Translations under genes and position numbers: made by a program
Shown: one piece after another, positions 24,049-32,363 of the stretch
How positions within the stretch are numbered: position 1 is the first letter of the stretch
Layout of the letters: every line of letters begins with the position of its first letter
Notes under the pieces: generated by a model
Database searches by the model: none
The model's input: the letters and a program-made list of their open reading frames with translations, nothing else
What the model was told of the DNA's origin: nothing
DNA from: Chryseobacterium sp. MEBOG06
GTDB taxonomy: Bacteria; Bacteroidota; Bacteroidia; Flavobacteriales; Weeksellaceae
Assembly: GCF_021869765.1 (NCBI RefSeq)
Contig: NZ_CP084580.1
Location: 1,240,001 to 1,304,000, forward strand
Length of the DNA stretch: 64,000 bases
Direction of reading: 5' to 3'

Positions 24049-25238
24049 AGGCTATATCCGTTCTTCTTAGCTAATTCCAGAATAGAGCTTTCCATGGCTT
24101 TTCCCAGATCATCAGAATTATCAGTTCCCCGTTTTTTCATTTCATCATCAATATAGGTCTGACGCTTTTTAGAGAGCATTTCAATTTCCCTTTGAATTTT
24201 TTCACGCTCTGCCGATTTTATGGCAACAGCTTTCTTTATTTCATCTTTACTTTTCCCCCTCAGCTCATTTGGAAGTTCACTTTCTTTTACAGAAGCAATA
24301 AATCCTGCATCTTTTTCAGCTCTGTCTACCAGATCCCAATGTTCATTTTTGTAAGCATTCTTTTTGGATTTGGAGACGGTTCTTTCCACAAGATTAGAGA
24401 CTGACTGTATTTCTGCATTTTTATCCTGGGCAATCTGTTTTAGTTTGTATTCAGAACCATGGCTGCCATAGTAGATGTAGGTATCATTGAGTTTTGCATT
24501 ACTCTCAGAAATCCTGATGTCGTATGGAGTCTCAATATAGAGCACTTTTCTGTCGCTGTCGATATTGAAGTACTTACCACTGCCTATACTTGCACCATTT
24601 TGCCATAAATTTTGAATCCCTTCCTCCCGGCTTCCACAAAAAATAGTATTGGTATAGATGTTTCTATTCTTTGCTTTTGAAATAACTTCTTTATAATCAA
24701 TTTTTCCCTGATTGAAAGGCTCATTGCCTGCAATGTAGATCAGTTTCATACTATTCTCATTACGATCCCAGTTGAGATTGGAAGAAGCATCACGAATCAC
24801 AGCACCACAATATTCACTCCCGCCATTAGTTCTTAAAGCAAATAGTTTCTCAGAAACAAGATCAAGATCCTGCGTGAGAGGAGTAACCTGACGGATGTAA
24901 TTTTCATCACGAATTCCGTCATTACCATATTCATACAGAGCTATCTCAACCTGGGGAGCCTTTCCGTTATACTTCAGGGTGGTCAAGGTATTCACAATAT
25001 TCCATAGCCTGGATTTTGCCTGATCAATCAGTCCGTCCATGCTGTTGGAGGTATCCAGTAAAAGTGCTACCTGAATTTTATTATCCTTTGATAGTGTATT
25101 TGCGGTAATTACAGAGGCGTTTTGTACAGACAGACTGTTTTTGTCTGGATTCTTCTTGGAGCAGTGGCTGTCTGAAAGAGTACCTGAGCTTAAAAAAGCG
25201 GTTCCTGCTGCGAGTGCTAAAGTTTTTAAAATGGTCAT
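24045..25238 (-). CDS. Exported von Willebrand factor A domain protein
   Basis: A 397-residue protein with an N-terminal signal sequence. A Cys at residue 26 could be a lipidation site but lacks a good lipobox. A vWA domain starts at about residue 54; its MIDAS motif DTSNSM (Asp62, Ser64, Ser66) is intact, with the acidic FALRTNGGSEYCG loop further on. The C-terminal third is highly charged and helical, possibly coiled-coil. It follows the DUF4139 gene by 17 nt and shares its promoter, so it belongs to the predicted LytTR-controlled unit. The metal-dependent adhesion site suggests a role in periplasmic or surface protein contacts. Confidence 0.85.
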   Translation of the reverse strand: MTILKTLALAAGTAFLSSGTLSDSHCSKKNPDKNSLSVQNASVITANTLSKDNKIQVALLLDTSNSMDGLIDQAKSRLWNIVNTLTTLKYNGKAPQVEIALYEYGNDGIRDENYIRQVTPLTQDLDLVSEKLFALRTNGGSEYCGAVIRDASSNLNWDRNENSMKLIYIAGNEPFNQGKIDYKEVISKAKNRNIYTNTIFCGSREEGIQNLWQNGASIGSGKYFNIDSDRKVLYIETPYDIRISESNAKLNDTYIYYGSHGSEYKLKQIAQDKNAEIQSVSNLVERTVSKSKKNAYKNEHWDLVDRAEKDAGFIASVKESELPNELRGKSKDEIKKAVAIKSAEREKIQREIEMLSKKRQTYIDDEMKKRGTDNSDDLGKAMESSILELAKKNGYSL

Positions 25239-25255
25239 ACTATTTATTTTATGGG

Positions 25256-26857
25256 TTATCTGCTGTAATATTGAACTTGCATCTCTTTTGGGTATTTCAC
25301 TTCATATGAAAAGCTTATTTTGTCTGAGCTTCCTGAACTTATATTTTTATTCCAGAGAATACTCCCTGTTTTTTCATCAAAGCTGCCTCCTCCAGAATCC
25401 GTTGGCTTTACCATAATTTTTGAATTTTCACTGATTGGGAGCTGGTCAAGAACTTCAAGTTCAATAGTTTCTTTTGTATTATTTCTGATGCTGATCTGAT
25501 AGGATTCTGTTTCCCATTTATTGGAGTTCATGGATTTTTGAGAAGTTCTGTCTTCCAGTTTTATCCTTTTTACCGCAATTCTTTCATCTACCCCAAGAGA
25601 GATCGGAAATTCATCTTTGACATAATTGCTGGTAATATTTGTTTTTCCTATATAATTATCTTCAAAATAGATATTGGCTTCCCCATTGATGAGATTGAGA
25701 CTCTGCCAGCTCTTTACAAAAGCCATCAGGAATACCTGGTTATTGATTTTCGGAACTGTATGGTATTTATAAGCAGCTTCAATCTGTTTTTTATCCAGAA
25801 TAACATATTGTTCCTTTTCCTGGCTTATAATGGTTTGATTATAATTCAATTCATAGATCACATTCATCTGGCGGTCAGAAACTGTAGCTACCGGAATCTG
25901 GCTTGGTTTTACAGCTATATCTTCTCTCATCTGATATGCATTGGCTGCTGAAATTTCCTTTTTAGATTTGTACCCCGCTATTTCCATCTGAGAGTTATAC
26001 AGCGTGTATTCAGCTACATAAAGCGGAGACAAAATAGGTCTGTCCTGATTATATGAAGGTCTGTAAGTAGAGACAAAAAGCTTCACATTTTTCCAGTCCT
26101 GTCCTGTGTTCTGGTAAATTCTACCTTTATAGACCATCTCAAGAGGTTTTTTTACAGACTGTGCACGCAGATCATAAGAAGGAACCCATCCTGCATCAGA
26201 AACGATATAACTTATTCCAAGATTCAGGTTGGTTTCATTATCTGCAAGAATTTCAAGAAGAAGCTCTTTGCGATTGGTATTTTTATGAGTTTGCTCTTCT
26301 ATGGATTGCTTGTCAAATTTTGCAATAGATTCATCTATAACTTCTTTCTGTTCTTTCAGAAGAAAAACCTGATTGTCGATTTCCAGCATTCTCTTTCTGT
26401 AAAATTCTGTAAGCTTAATCAGCTGTTCCTGTGGCGTAGATTTATCGTTTGTAGAAACTTTTAAATTGTCATTGATAATATTCTGTTCTCCCGTCAGGGT
26501 TTTGATCTGTATATTCAGCAGGTCGACTTGTCTTTGAAGCTTTTTTGTTTCCTGCGCGATCTTCTTTTCACGGTCTGAAAGCTCATCATTTTTCAAAAAA
26601 TTACTTTGGGGAGTAATAGAAAGAAGCGTTGTATTTTTCTCAAGATTGATTTTATAGGTATTCTCATCCAGATTATTGGGAAGGTTGACAATCTTTACGG
26701 TATTTCTTCCTTTCTGAAGGTTTACACTGGTCGTTCCAAGGACTTTTGCCCCCTGAAGATAGACAGTCGCCTGTTTTACTTCAATTTCTTTTTTGATTTC
26801 CTGTGCTTTCAGTAAAGTGACGGAAAACATGATTAATAGTAAAAAGTAACGTTTCAT
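25256..26857 (-). CDS. MuiA-family (DUF4139) exported protein
   Basis: A 533-residue protein with a signal peptide (SVTLLKAQ). The N-terminal domain (about 20-130) has the VKQATVYLQGAKVLG start of the DUF4140/DUF4139 mucoidy-inhibitor family, then a coiled-coil region (about 95-185), then a large beta-rich DUF4139 domain with LNLGISYIVSDAGWVPSYDLRA and a final ending SFSYEVKYPKEMQVQYY. Function is unknown; the family is named after a mucoidy regulator. It is the first gene of a two-gene unit with the vWA gene, and a pair of 9-bp direct repeats sits 60 nt upstream. Confidence 0.87.
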   Translation of the reverse strand: MKRYFLLLIMFSVTLLKAQEIKKEIEVKQATVYLQGAKVLGTTSVNLQKGRNTVKIVNLPNNLDENTYKINLEKNTTLLSITPQSNFLKNDELSDREKKIAQETKKLQRQVDLLNIQIKTLTGEQNIINDNLKVSTNDKSTPQEQLIKLTEFYRKRMLEIDNQVFLLKEQKEVIDESIAKFDKQSIEEQTHKNTNRKELLLEILADNETNLNLGISYIVSDAGWVPSYDLRAQSVKKPLEMVYKGRIYQNTGQDWKNVKLFVSTYRPSYNQDRPILSPLYVAEYTLYNSQMEIAGYKSKKEISAANAYQMREDIAVKPSQIPVATVSDRQMNVIYELNYNQTIISQEKEQYVILDKKQIEAAYKYHTVPKINNQVFLMAFVKSWQSLNLINGEANIYFEDNYIGKTNITSNYVKDEFPISLGVDERIAVKRIKLEDRTSQKSMNSNKWETESYQISIRNNTKETIELEVLDQLPISENSKIMVKPTDSGGGSFDEKTGSILWNKNISSGSSDKISFSYEVKYPKEMQVQYYSR

Positions 26858-26882
26858 CGTTTGTTATTTTAAATTCCTGAAG

Positions 26883-26947
26883 TAAAATTATTCCTATTTA
26901 AGGTTGAAAATCGGGCAACTTGGTGAAGTGGCAGTTTGACTTGGTGA
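26883..26947 (-). promoter_or_regulatory. Promoter with paired 9-bp repeats upstream of DUF4139-vWA unit
   Basis: On the minus strand a -7-like box TAATTTTA (26890-26883) has no -33 TTTG. Instead two copies of ACTTGGTGA (plus strand 26918-26926 and 26939-26947), exactly 21 bp apart, begin 27 nt from the box. The arrangement matches the one at 27711-27775 in spacing and sequence and suggests activation by a LytTR-type regulator. Confidence 0.7.
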
Positions 26948-26961
26948 GAGTGGGAGCGGGT

Positions 26962-27000
26962 GAAAAAATAAAAACAGCTCCGTTGAGAGCTGTGTTTTTA
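26962..27000 (-). terminator. Intrinsic terminator of the SIMPL gene
   Basis: Stem ACAGCTC/GAGCTGT (26974-26980, 26987-26993). On the minus strand it is followed by TTTTTATTTTTT, so it terminates the SIMPL transcript. Confidence 0.8.
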
Positions 27001-27011
27001 AATCTGTTATT

Positions 27012-27686
27012 TTAAAGGATTTCGTATCTTGTTTTGATACTGTATTTAAGTTTAATATTTTCAATGTTATCAAAAGAATAGTCTACCGGGGTATCTGCCA
27101 TTTCCATCTGTACGCTGTTCATTCTGGTTTTATAGGCTGCCGGCATTATCATATCGCTGGTATAATCTTCGATCTCTACAATTTCAAGAGCATTTCCTGT
27201 TTTTTTACCCATACTTTCCAGCAGATAATCAGCTTTTTCCTTTGCTGCTTTCAATGCATTGATCTTTACTGTTTTTCTAAAGTCAGCAATTCTGGTGTTT
27301 TTGATTTCTGCGATGTTCAGACTGCTTACCCATTTTTGGTTCAGGTCTTCAAATATTTTGCTAAGACTTGATTTTGTGCTGGCTTTAAATTGATAATTCT
27401 TTGAAAACTTAGCCGTTTTGGAATATAAATTCTGATACATCGACTTGAATTTGATATCCTCGTTCTTTACCCCAGCATTTTTTAAAATTTCAAATAATTT
27501 CTTTTCATTATCCGCCAGATCGTTTTTGTTATCCGCTTTTATCCCGATACTGAAGATGATTTCGTCCGGTTCTACTTCCATTTCGGCAACACCCGTTACT
27601 TCAATTGCGTTTTTCTTTACTTCCTGAGCATTTACAAAGCTCCCTAACGTTAAGACTCCGATTAATAAAAAATGTTTTAATTTCAT
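27012..27686 (-). CDS. SIMPL-domain (DUF541) periplasmic protein
   Basis: A 224-residue exported protein (signal peptide ending SFVNAQ). The SIMPL/DUF541 domain is recognised from IEVTGVAEMEVEPDEIIFSIGI near residue 28, the two-strand repeat KNDLADNEKKLFEILKNAG and the C-terminal ALKAAKEKADYLLESMGKKTG. The family is found in periplasmic oligomeric proteins such as BP26 and E. coli YggE, linked to stress tolerance. The gene is monocistronic and carries the same upstream direct-repeat pair as the DUF4139-vWA unit, so it is probably under the same control. Confidence 0.87.
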   Translation of the reverse strand: MKLKHFLLIGVLTLGSFVNAQEVKKNAIEVTGVAEMEVEPDEIIFSIGIKADNKNDLADNEKKLFEILKNAGVKNEDIKFKSMYQNLYSKTAKFSKNYQFKASTKSSLSKIFEDLNQKWVSSLNIAEIKNTRIADFRKTVKINALKAAKEKADYLLESMGKKTGNALEIVEIEDYTSDMIMPAAYKTRMNSVQMEMADTPVDYSFDNIENIKLKYSIKTRYEIL

Positions 27687-27710
27687 AATTTCTTGTTTTA
27701 AATTCTGAAG

Positions 27711-27775
27711 TAAAATTACGCAGATCTGAAGCTGGAAATTGGGAGACTTGGTGAAATGAAGCTTTCACTTGGTGA
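27711..27775 (-). promoter_or_regulatory. Promoter with paired 9-bp repeats, SIMPL/kinase divergent region
   Basis: The -7-like box TAATTTTA (27718-27711, minus strand) is followed after 27 nt by ACTTGGTGA at 27746-27754 and 27767-27775 (plus strand), with 21-bp periodicity. The second copy ends 6 nt before the -33 TTTG of the divergent kinase promoter, so one bound dimer could act on both genes. Confidence 0.7.
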
Positions 27776-27781
27776 ATAGTT

Positions 27782-27811
27782 TTTGCGCAGATATATATAT
27801 GTATATCTTTG
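27782..27811 (+). promoter_or_regulatory. Promoter of the LytS-type kinase gene (leaderless)
   Basis: TTTG (27782-27785), an 18-nt spacer and TATCTTTG (27804-27811), 4 nt before the ATG at 27816. It is a full consensus promoter, and the paired repeats lie immediately upstream. Confidence 0.78.
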
Positions 27812-27815
27812 CTTT

Positions 27816-29612
27816 ATGAAAATGTTCAGACTTTTTATAATCTTTGTATTGGTAGTTTGGGGAAATAAGATGTTTTCCCAAAATACTAATAATCCTTCCA
27901 ATGCTACTGTGGAGGAAGTTCAGGTAGAAACTAAGAAGTTGCAGAAAGCCATTGATAATCAAGATGAGCCGGCGCAGGCAGGTTCTTATTATAATATTGG
28001 AGAAACATTTTTCAATAGCGGAAATTTTTCAAAGAGTGAAGAATATTATACGAAAGCCAAAAAGCTGTATGAAAAGCTTAATGATAAATTCAATATTGAA
28101 AAAGCTACCCGAAGATTAGCCCAGTCACAGGAAAAACAGAATAAAATTTCTCCGGCTATCAGCAATTACAGTACGGCAGCACAGATGGGCTATAGTAAAA
28201 AAAGCAAAGCTGTGAACTCCAATGACGTAGCAAGGCTTTCTTCTCCTGCACCGGAAGTAAAGGCAGAAGCCATCCAGAATAATATCAACCTGAGTACAAA
28301 AGAAAGCGAACAGGCCGGACTGGCAGAAAGCTACAGCCAGCTGGCAGACGTCAATATACAGCAGAAAGATGTTTCTAAGGCAGAAATGAATCTGAATAAT
28401 GCCTATAAGATTTCAAAAAAGGAAGCTCCGCAGCAGGCGCTTGCAATTAATCAGAAACTGGCTGATCTCTACGTAGAAAACCGAAATTTTGACAAAGCTA
28501 TTGAAGCCAAAAAGAAAGTTCTGAAAGAAGACTTTGTGAAAGAAAATTCACAGGAGAAAGTCAACCAGATTCAGGAGCTTGCTGATATTTATATAAAGAA
28601 GAATGATCCGCAGGAAGCCGTTACTTTATTGAAAAATGCCTATGGAATTGCGTTGGAAAAAGGACATACTCTGGAGGCTCAGAGAAGTGTGAAAAAGCTG
28701 GACAGTCTGTATGCTATCTCTGGAAACACAAATGCTTCGGTACAGCTGTACAGAGACTTCCTGGGAAAACTTCCCAATCTGGTTTCGAAAGACAGAAGCC
28801 TTGTAGATAATAAAGTTCTTGAAGACACAGAACAGCGTATTTCGCAGCTGGAAAAGGAAAAAGAACTGAAAGACGAGCTCATCCGTAAGAAAAATGTTTT
28901 TAATTATGGTTTGATAGGAGCTTTGATTATTTTAACAGGGTTGATTATTTTTATTTTCAGAACTCTGAAGAAAGTTCAGATTAAGAATAAAAAAATTGCC
29001 CTTCAGTCGCTTCGGAGAGAGATGAATCCGCATTTTATTTTTAACAGCCTAAATAGTGTCAATCATTTTATTGCAACCAATAATGAACTGGAAGCCAATC
29101 AGTACCTCACAAAATTTTCCAAGCTAATGCGTGGTGTCATGGAAAATTCTGCTGATGATTTTATCCCTTTTCAGCAGGAACTGGATCTTCTCCAGAACTA
29201 TCTTGCTTTGGAAAAAACACGTTTTGCAGATAAATTTGATTACGAAATTGAGGTAGATGAAAATCTGAACCTGCAAAGTCAGCAGATTCCCGGAATGCTT
29301 ATACAGCCATTTCTGGAGAATGCAATTTGGCATGGACTCCGCTATAGAACCGAAAAAGGATTGTTGAAATTAAGCTTTGAAAAAGATAAACAATCTCTGA
29401 AGATTGTCGTCGAAGACAACGGAATAGGAATTGAGGAAAGTAAAAAGCAGAAAACCACACATCAGAAGACAAGAGAAGGACGTGGAATGAAAAATACACT
29501 CGAAAGAATCCAGCTGCTGAATGATCTTTACAAAAAAGATATTACCTGTTCTATAAAAGATATGAAAGAGAGTAGTGGTGTTTTGGTCACTCTCAAAATG
29601 AATCTGGTGTAA
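27816..29612 (+). CDS. TPR-containing LytS-type sensor histidine kinase
   Basis: A 598-residue kinase. After a signal peptide (LVVWGNKMFSQ) come TPR repeats (about 30-320), a coiled-coil segment, one membrane helix (about 360-385; YGLIGALIILTGLIIFIF) and a cytoplasmic His-kinase domain of the LytS/YehU type. The phospho-acceptor segment is LRREMNPHFIFNSLNSVNHF and the ATP-binding Asn and Gly boxes are LIQPFLENAIWHGL and VEDNGIGIEE. The start is the ATG 4 nt behind the promoter; an in-frame longer form would overlap the promoter. Its partner is the LytTR regulator at 30384. A small membrane protein gene lies between them. Confidence 0.9.
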   Translation: MKMFRLFIIFVLVVWGNKMFSQNTNNPSNATVEEVQVETKKLQKAIDNQDEPAQAGSYYNIGETFFNSGNFSKSEEYYTKAKKLYEKLNDKFNIEKATRRLAQSQEKQNKISPAISNYSTAAQMGYSKKSKAVNSNDVARLSSPAPEVKAEAIQNNINLSTKESEQAGLAESYSQLADVNIQQKDVSKAEMNLNNAYKISKKEAPQQALAINQKLADLYVENRNFDKAIEAKKKVLKEDFVKENSQEKVNQIQELADIYIKKNDPQEAVTLLKNAYGIALEKGHTLEAQRSVKKLDSLYAISGNTNASVQLYRDFLGKLPNLVSKDRSLVDNKVLEDTEQRISQLEKEKELKDELIRKKNVFNYGLIGALIILTGLIIFIFRTLKKVQIKNKKIALQSLRREMNPHFIFNSLNSVNHFIATNNELEANQYLTKFSKLMRGVMENSADDFIPFQQELDLLQNYLALEKTRFADKFDYEIEVDENLNLQSQQIPGMLIQPFLENAIWHGLRYRTEKGLLKLSFEKDKQSLKIVVEDNGIGIEESKKQKTTHQKTREGRGMKNTLERIQLLNDLYKKDITCSIKDMKESSGVLVTLKMNLV

Positions 29613-29871
29613 GCATAGAAAGATTGTATTGATTCTGAAATGAATGATCAGTTTCAATCAGACTCAGAATATAAAAGGAAGTTCGGCAAATAAAAGATAA
29701 ATTTTAGCGTTTAAAAACAGTAATAATTTATATCTGAACAATGAACGGCTAGTTATTACCCGAAGAGTTCAAAAGTTTTTGGTTTTTTATCTGTGATCTG
29801 TTTTTCTGTAACCAAACCGAAACATAGATTGTCTAGATAATGAAGATATTCATCAAAAACTAATCAAAACT

Positions 29872-30288
29872 ATGAACAAATCTGTAAAATTTGAAGACAC
29901 TAAAGTTAACGTAAAGATTATTCTGGCAGGGCTGTGGGCTTCAGTTACGTTATGTTATTTATATGGCGACTATTTTGAACTGTATACTCCTGGAAAAGCG
30001 TGGGGACTTCTAGAAGGTGAAAATTTATTGAATTCTCCCTTAAAGTTACTTACAGCCTCAGCAATTCTGGCAATACCAGCAGCAATGGTATTTCTTTCCC
30101 TTATTTTAAAACCGGTGATCAACAGGTTCCTTAATATTGTGTTTGGAATATTTTTCACGCTGATCATGCTGTTTATCGGTATATCCTCTTTTTCGGACTG
30201 GTATTTGTTTTATATTTTTCTCGCAGCATTGGAGTGTATTATAACGATCATGATTGTAAAGTACGCCTGGCAATGGAAGAAAATATAA
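29872..30288 (+). CDS. DUF6326-like four-helix membrane protein
   Basis: A 138-residue integral membrane protein with four hydrophobic segments (VNVKIILAGLWASVTLCYLY near 12-31, LLTASAILAIPAAMVFLSLI near 58-80, IVFGIFFTLIMLFIGISSF near 88-107, YIFLAALECIITIMIVKYA near 112-132). It resembles the uncharacterised DUF6326 family. It lies between the LytS-type kinase and the LytTR regulator in the same orientation, 259 nt from the first and 95 nt from the second. The 259-nt gap 29613-29871 shows no gene and no repeat pair. Confidence 0.75.
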   Translation: MNKSVKFEDTKVNVKIILAGLWASVTLCYLYGDYFELYTPGKAWGLLEGENLLNSPLKLLTASAILAIPAAMVFLSLILKPVINRFLNIVFGIFFTLIMLFIGISSFSDWYLFYIFLAALECIITIMIVKYAWQWKKI

Positions 30289-30383
30289 GATCAGAAAATT
30301 TAGAAAGTCTTAGAGTAAGATTGTACTACTGATCAAATATTCCTAATTTGCACCTGCAATCTGCTACCTAATATCTGATCGTA

Positions 30384-31118
30384 ATGAAAATAAAAGCCGT
30401 AATTGTAGACGATGAAATCATAGCCCGGGAAGTTTTGAGAAGCTATCTTACGAAATACTGTCCACAGGTTGAAATTCTTGGTGAAGCCGAAAATATTAAA
30501 GATGCAGTTCCGTTGATTGCCGAAAAGCAGCCACAGCTGGTGTTTCTGGATGTAGAGATGCCTTTTGGAAATGCTTTTGATGTATTGGAAGCTACCAAAG
30601 ATTTTTCCTACGAAACTATTTTCATTACCGCTTTTTCTCAATATTCTCTACAGGCCTTAAATAAGTCAGCCAGTTATTATATTTTAAAACCAATTGATAT
30701 TCAGGAGTTGATACTGGCAGTGAACAAAGTCGCTGAGAGTCTGGAGAAAAAAGATGAACTTAACCGGAATAAAATCCTGCTTGAAAACTTAAAACTAAAG
30801 CCGGAAAAGCAACAGCTTATCCTTCCCACTTTACAAGGGTTTGATGTGGTAAAAACGGAAGATATTCTGAGACTTCAGGCTGATGGGAACTTTACGCAGG
30901 TATATCTTACAGACGGTTCAAAGAAAATGGTATGCCGTTTTCTGAAACACTTTGATGATCTTTTAGAAAGCCCTTTCGTAAGAGTTCACCGTTCCCATAT
31001 CATCAATACAGCTTTTGTTAAATCATATCATAAAAGTGGAACCGTAATGCTTGCTGACGATACGGAAATAGAAGTTTCAGGCAGTTTTAAAGATGGGTTT
31101 CTAAAAGTATTTTCATAG
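30384..31118 (+). CDS. LytTR-family response regulator
   Basis: A 244-residue regulator. The receiver domain (about 3-120) has VDDE, phospho-acceptor Asp56 in FLDVEMP, Thr/Ser in FITAFS and Lys in YILKPID. The C-terminal LytTR DNA-binding domain (about 145-240) has IAEIEDILRLQADGNFTQVYLTDG-type features and FVRVHRSHIINTAFV, the HRS-x-x-IN motif of the family. LytTR domains bind two ~9-bp direct repeats spaced about 21 bp centre to centre, which is exactly what lies at 26918-26947 and 27746-27775. It is the likely partner of the kinase at 27816. Confidence 0.92.
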   Translation: MKIKAVIVDDEIIAREVLRSYLTKYCPQVEILGEAENIKDAVPLIAEKQPQLVFLDVEMPFGNAFDVLEATKDFSYETIFITAFSQYSLQALNKSASYYILKPIDIQELILAVNKVAESLEKKDELNRNKILLENLKLKPEKQQLILPTLQGFDVVKTEDILRLQADGNFTQVYLTDGSKKMVCRFLKHFDDLLESPFVRVHRSHIINTAFVKSYHKSGTVMLADDTEIEVSGSFKDGFLKVFS

Positions 31119-31123
31119 ACTTT

Positions 31124-31157
31124 TTTGTTTTTTAACATCTTAAAGGCATTATTTTTG
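31124..31157 (+). promoter_or_regulatory. Promoter of blc-like gene
   Basis: TTTG (31124-31127), a 22-nt spacer and TATTTTTG (31150-31157), 35 nt before the ATG. Confidence 0.55.
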
Positions 31158-31192
31158 AAGCTCTTATAACAGTCATACCAAAACTTTCTGTT

Positions 31193-31735
31193 ATGAAAAC
31201 CATTCACAAAATCATACTTCCTGTTTCATTGGGAGCACTGGGACTAATCCTTTTCAACTCCTATTCTGTAAGAATTCCCCGGGGTGCTGTAGCAGTTAAG
31301 AATTTCGATGCTAAAAAATATCTCGGAAGATGGTACGAGATAGCCCGTTTCAATTACAGGTTCGAAAAAAATATGGATAATGTTACCGCAGAATATTCCG
31401 AAAATCCGGATGGTACTATCCAGGTAAGAAATAAAGGGTACAACTACCTCAAAAAAATCTGGGATGAGGCCATTGGAGAAGCACAGTTTGTAAAAGATAA
31501 AACTGAAGCCAGATTGAAAGTTTCATTTTTCAAACCGATCTGGGCAGGTTATAATGTTATTGATATTGATGAAGACTATCAATATGCCCTTGTAGCAGGA
31601 AGCAGTTTAAAATATATGTGGATCTTATCCCGAAGGACCAATATCCCCGAAAGCATCAGACAGCGTTTCCTGGAAAAAGCTAGAAAAATTGGATACAATA
31701 CAAAAGAACTGATCTGGGTGAAGCATGATAGATAA
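31193..31735 (+). CDS. blc: Bacterial lipocalin Blc-like
   Basis: A 180-residue lipocalin. The hydrophobic N-terminus (about 7-24) is a signal anchor rather than a lipobox-bearing peptide, so unlike E. coli Blc it may not be lipidated. The lipocalin signature NFDAKKYLGRWYEIARF is at about 38-54 and FFKPIWAGYNVIDIDEDYQYALVAG provides the middle motif; the C-terminal arginine stretch is typical. Blc binds fatty acids and lysophospholipids in the outer membrane. It lies 74 nt after the LytTR gene and has its own promoter. Confidence 0.88.
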   Translation: MKTIHKIILPVSLGALGLILFNSYSVRIPRGAVAVKNFDAKKYLGRWYEIARFNYRFEKNMDNVTAEYSENPDGTIQVRNKGYNYLKKIWDEAIGEAQFVKDKTEARLKVSFFKPIWAGYNVIDIDEDYQYALVAGSSLKYMWILSRRTNIPESIRQRFLEKARKIGYNTKELIWVKHDR

Positions 31736-31736
31736 A

Positions 31737-31768
31737 ATGAAAGGGCAAAAGCACCCTTTCATCATTAG
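31737..31768 (-). terminator. Terminator-like hairpin
   Basis: Stem GAAAGGG/CCCTTTC around an 8-nt loop (31739-31760); the T run is on the minus strand, so it should end the gene at 31774. Confidence 0.6.
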
Positions 31769-31773
31769 TTTTT

Positions 31774-32247
31774 TTAACTTCTGATATATTCTTTCCATTC
31801 CTCAAAACGGTGATCAATCACCAGTTTCATGAGATCATAGTTTTCGTAGGTATCTTCGATATGATAAAAAGTTTCATACTCGTAGTCGTTTTCCTCTGCC
31901 TTACCATCAAAAATATTAACGAAGTCGTCAGCAAATGAGCTATATCTGTTTCCAAAATCGGTGTCATCTGCATAATAATCTTTTGCAAAGCTATTTCCCA
32001 GATCATTCAGGTCATGCTCAGCAAATTTCCCGTCACAGCAGTCCATTATAAATTCCGCACCTGTTACCTCTCTTCGTTTCAGCTGTTCAATTTCTTCCCC
32101 TGCATCCTCTTTCATTTCATCGGAAATAAGATCGTTATTAACACACCAGTTCAGGAACATACCCGTATGTGTAGCTCCGTTTTTCTGAGGAAGTCCTTCC
32201 GGGAAATCACCACCATAATGCCATGAAGCATCATCATATTTAGACAT
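31774..32247 (-). CDS. Hypothetical protein with YDDASWHYGG N-terminus
   Basis: A 157-residue acidic cytoplasmic protein. The opening MSKYDDASWHYGGDFPEGLP followed by THTGMFLNWCV matches a family of uncharacterised proteins that I recall from several Gram-negatives under a DUF number (possibly DUF7832), with a conserved tryptophan and a glycine-rich turn. There is no signal peptide or membrane segment. Such proteins often turn up beside polymorphic toxins as immunity-like factors, but there is no toxin gene here and that link is not supported. It has its own terminator and lies 116 nt from cinA. Confidence 0.7.
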   Translation of the reverse strand: MSKYDDASWHYGGDFPEGLPQKNGATHTGMFLNWCVNNDLISDEMKEDAGEEIEQLKRREVTGAEFIMDCCDGKFAEHDLNDLGNSFAKDYYADDTDFGNRYSSFADDFVNIFDGKAEENDYEYETFYHIEDTYENYDLMKLVIDHRFEEWKEYIRS

Positions 32248-32363
32248 AATTTTAAATTATAGTTTTAAACAATTTTATCCAAAAATAGAAAAAATCATTT
32301 TATGTTGCCGCAGCCACCTATTTTTCCGTCATTTGCAGAGAATTTTTTTCAACAAATTGATAT

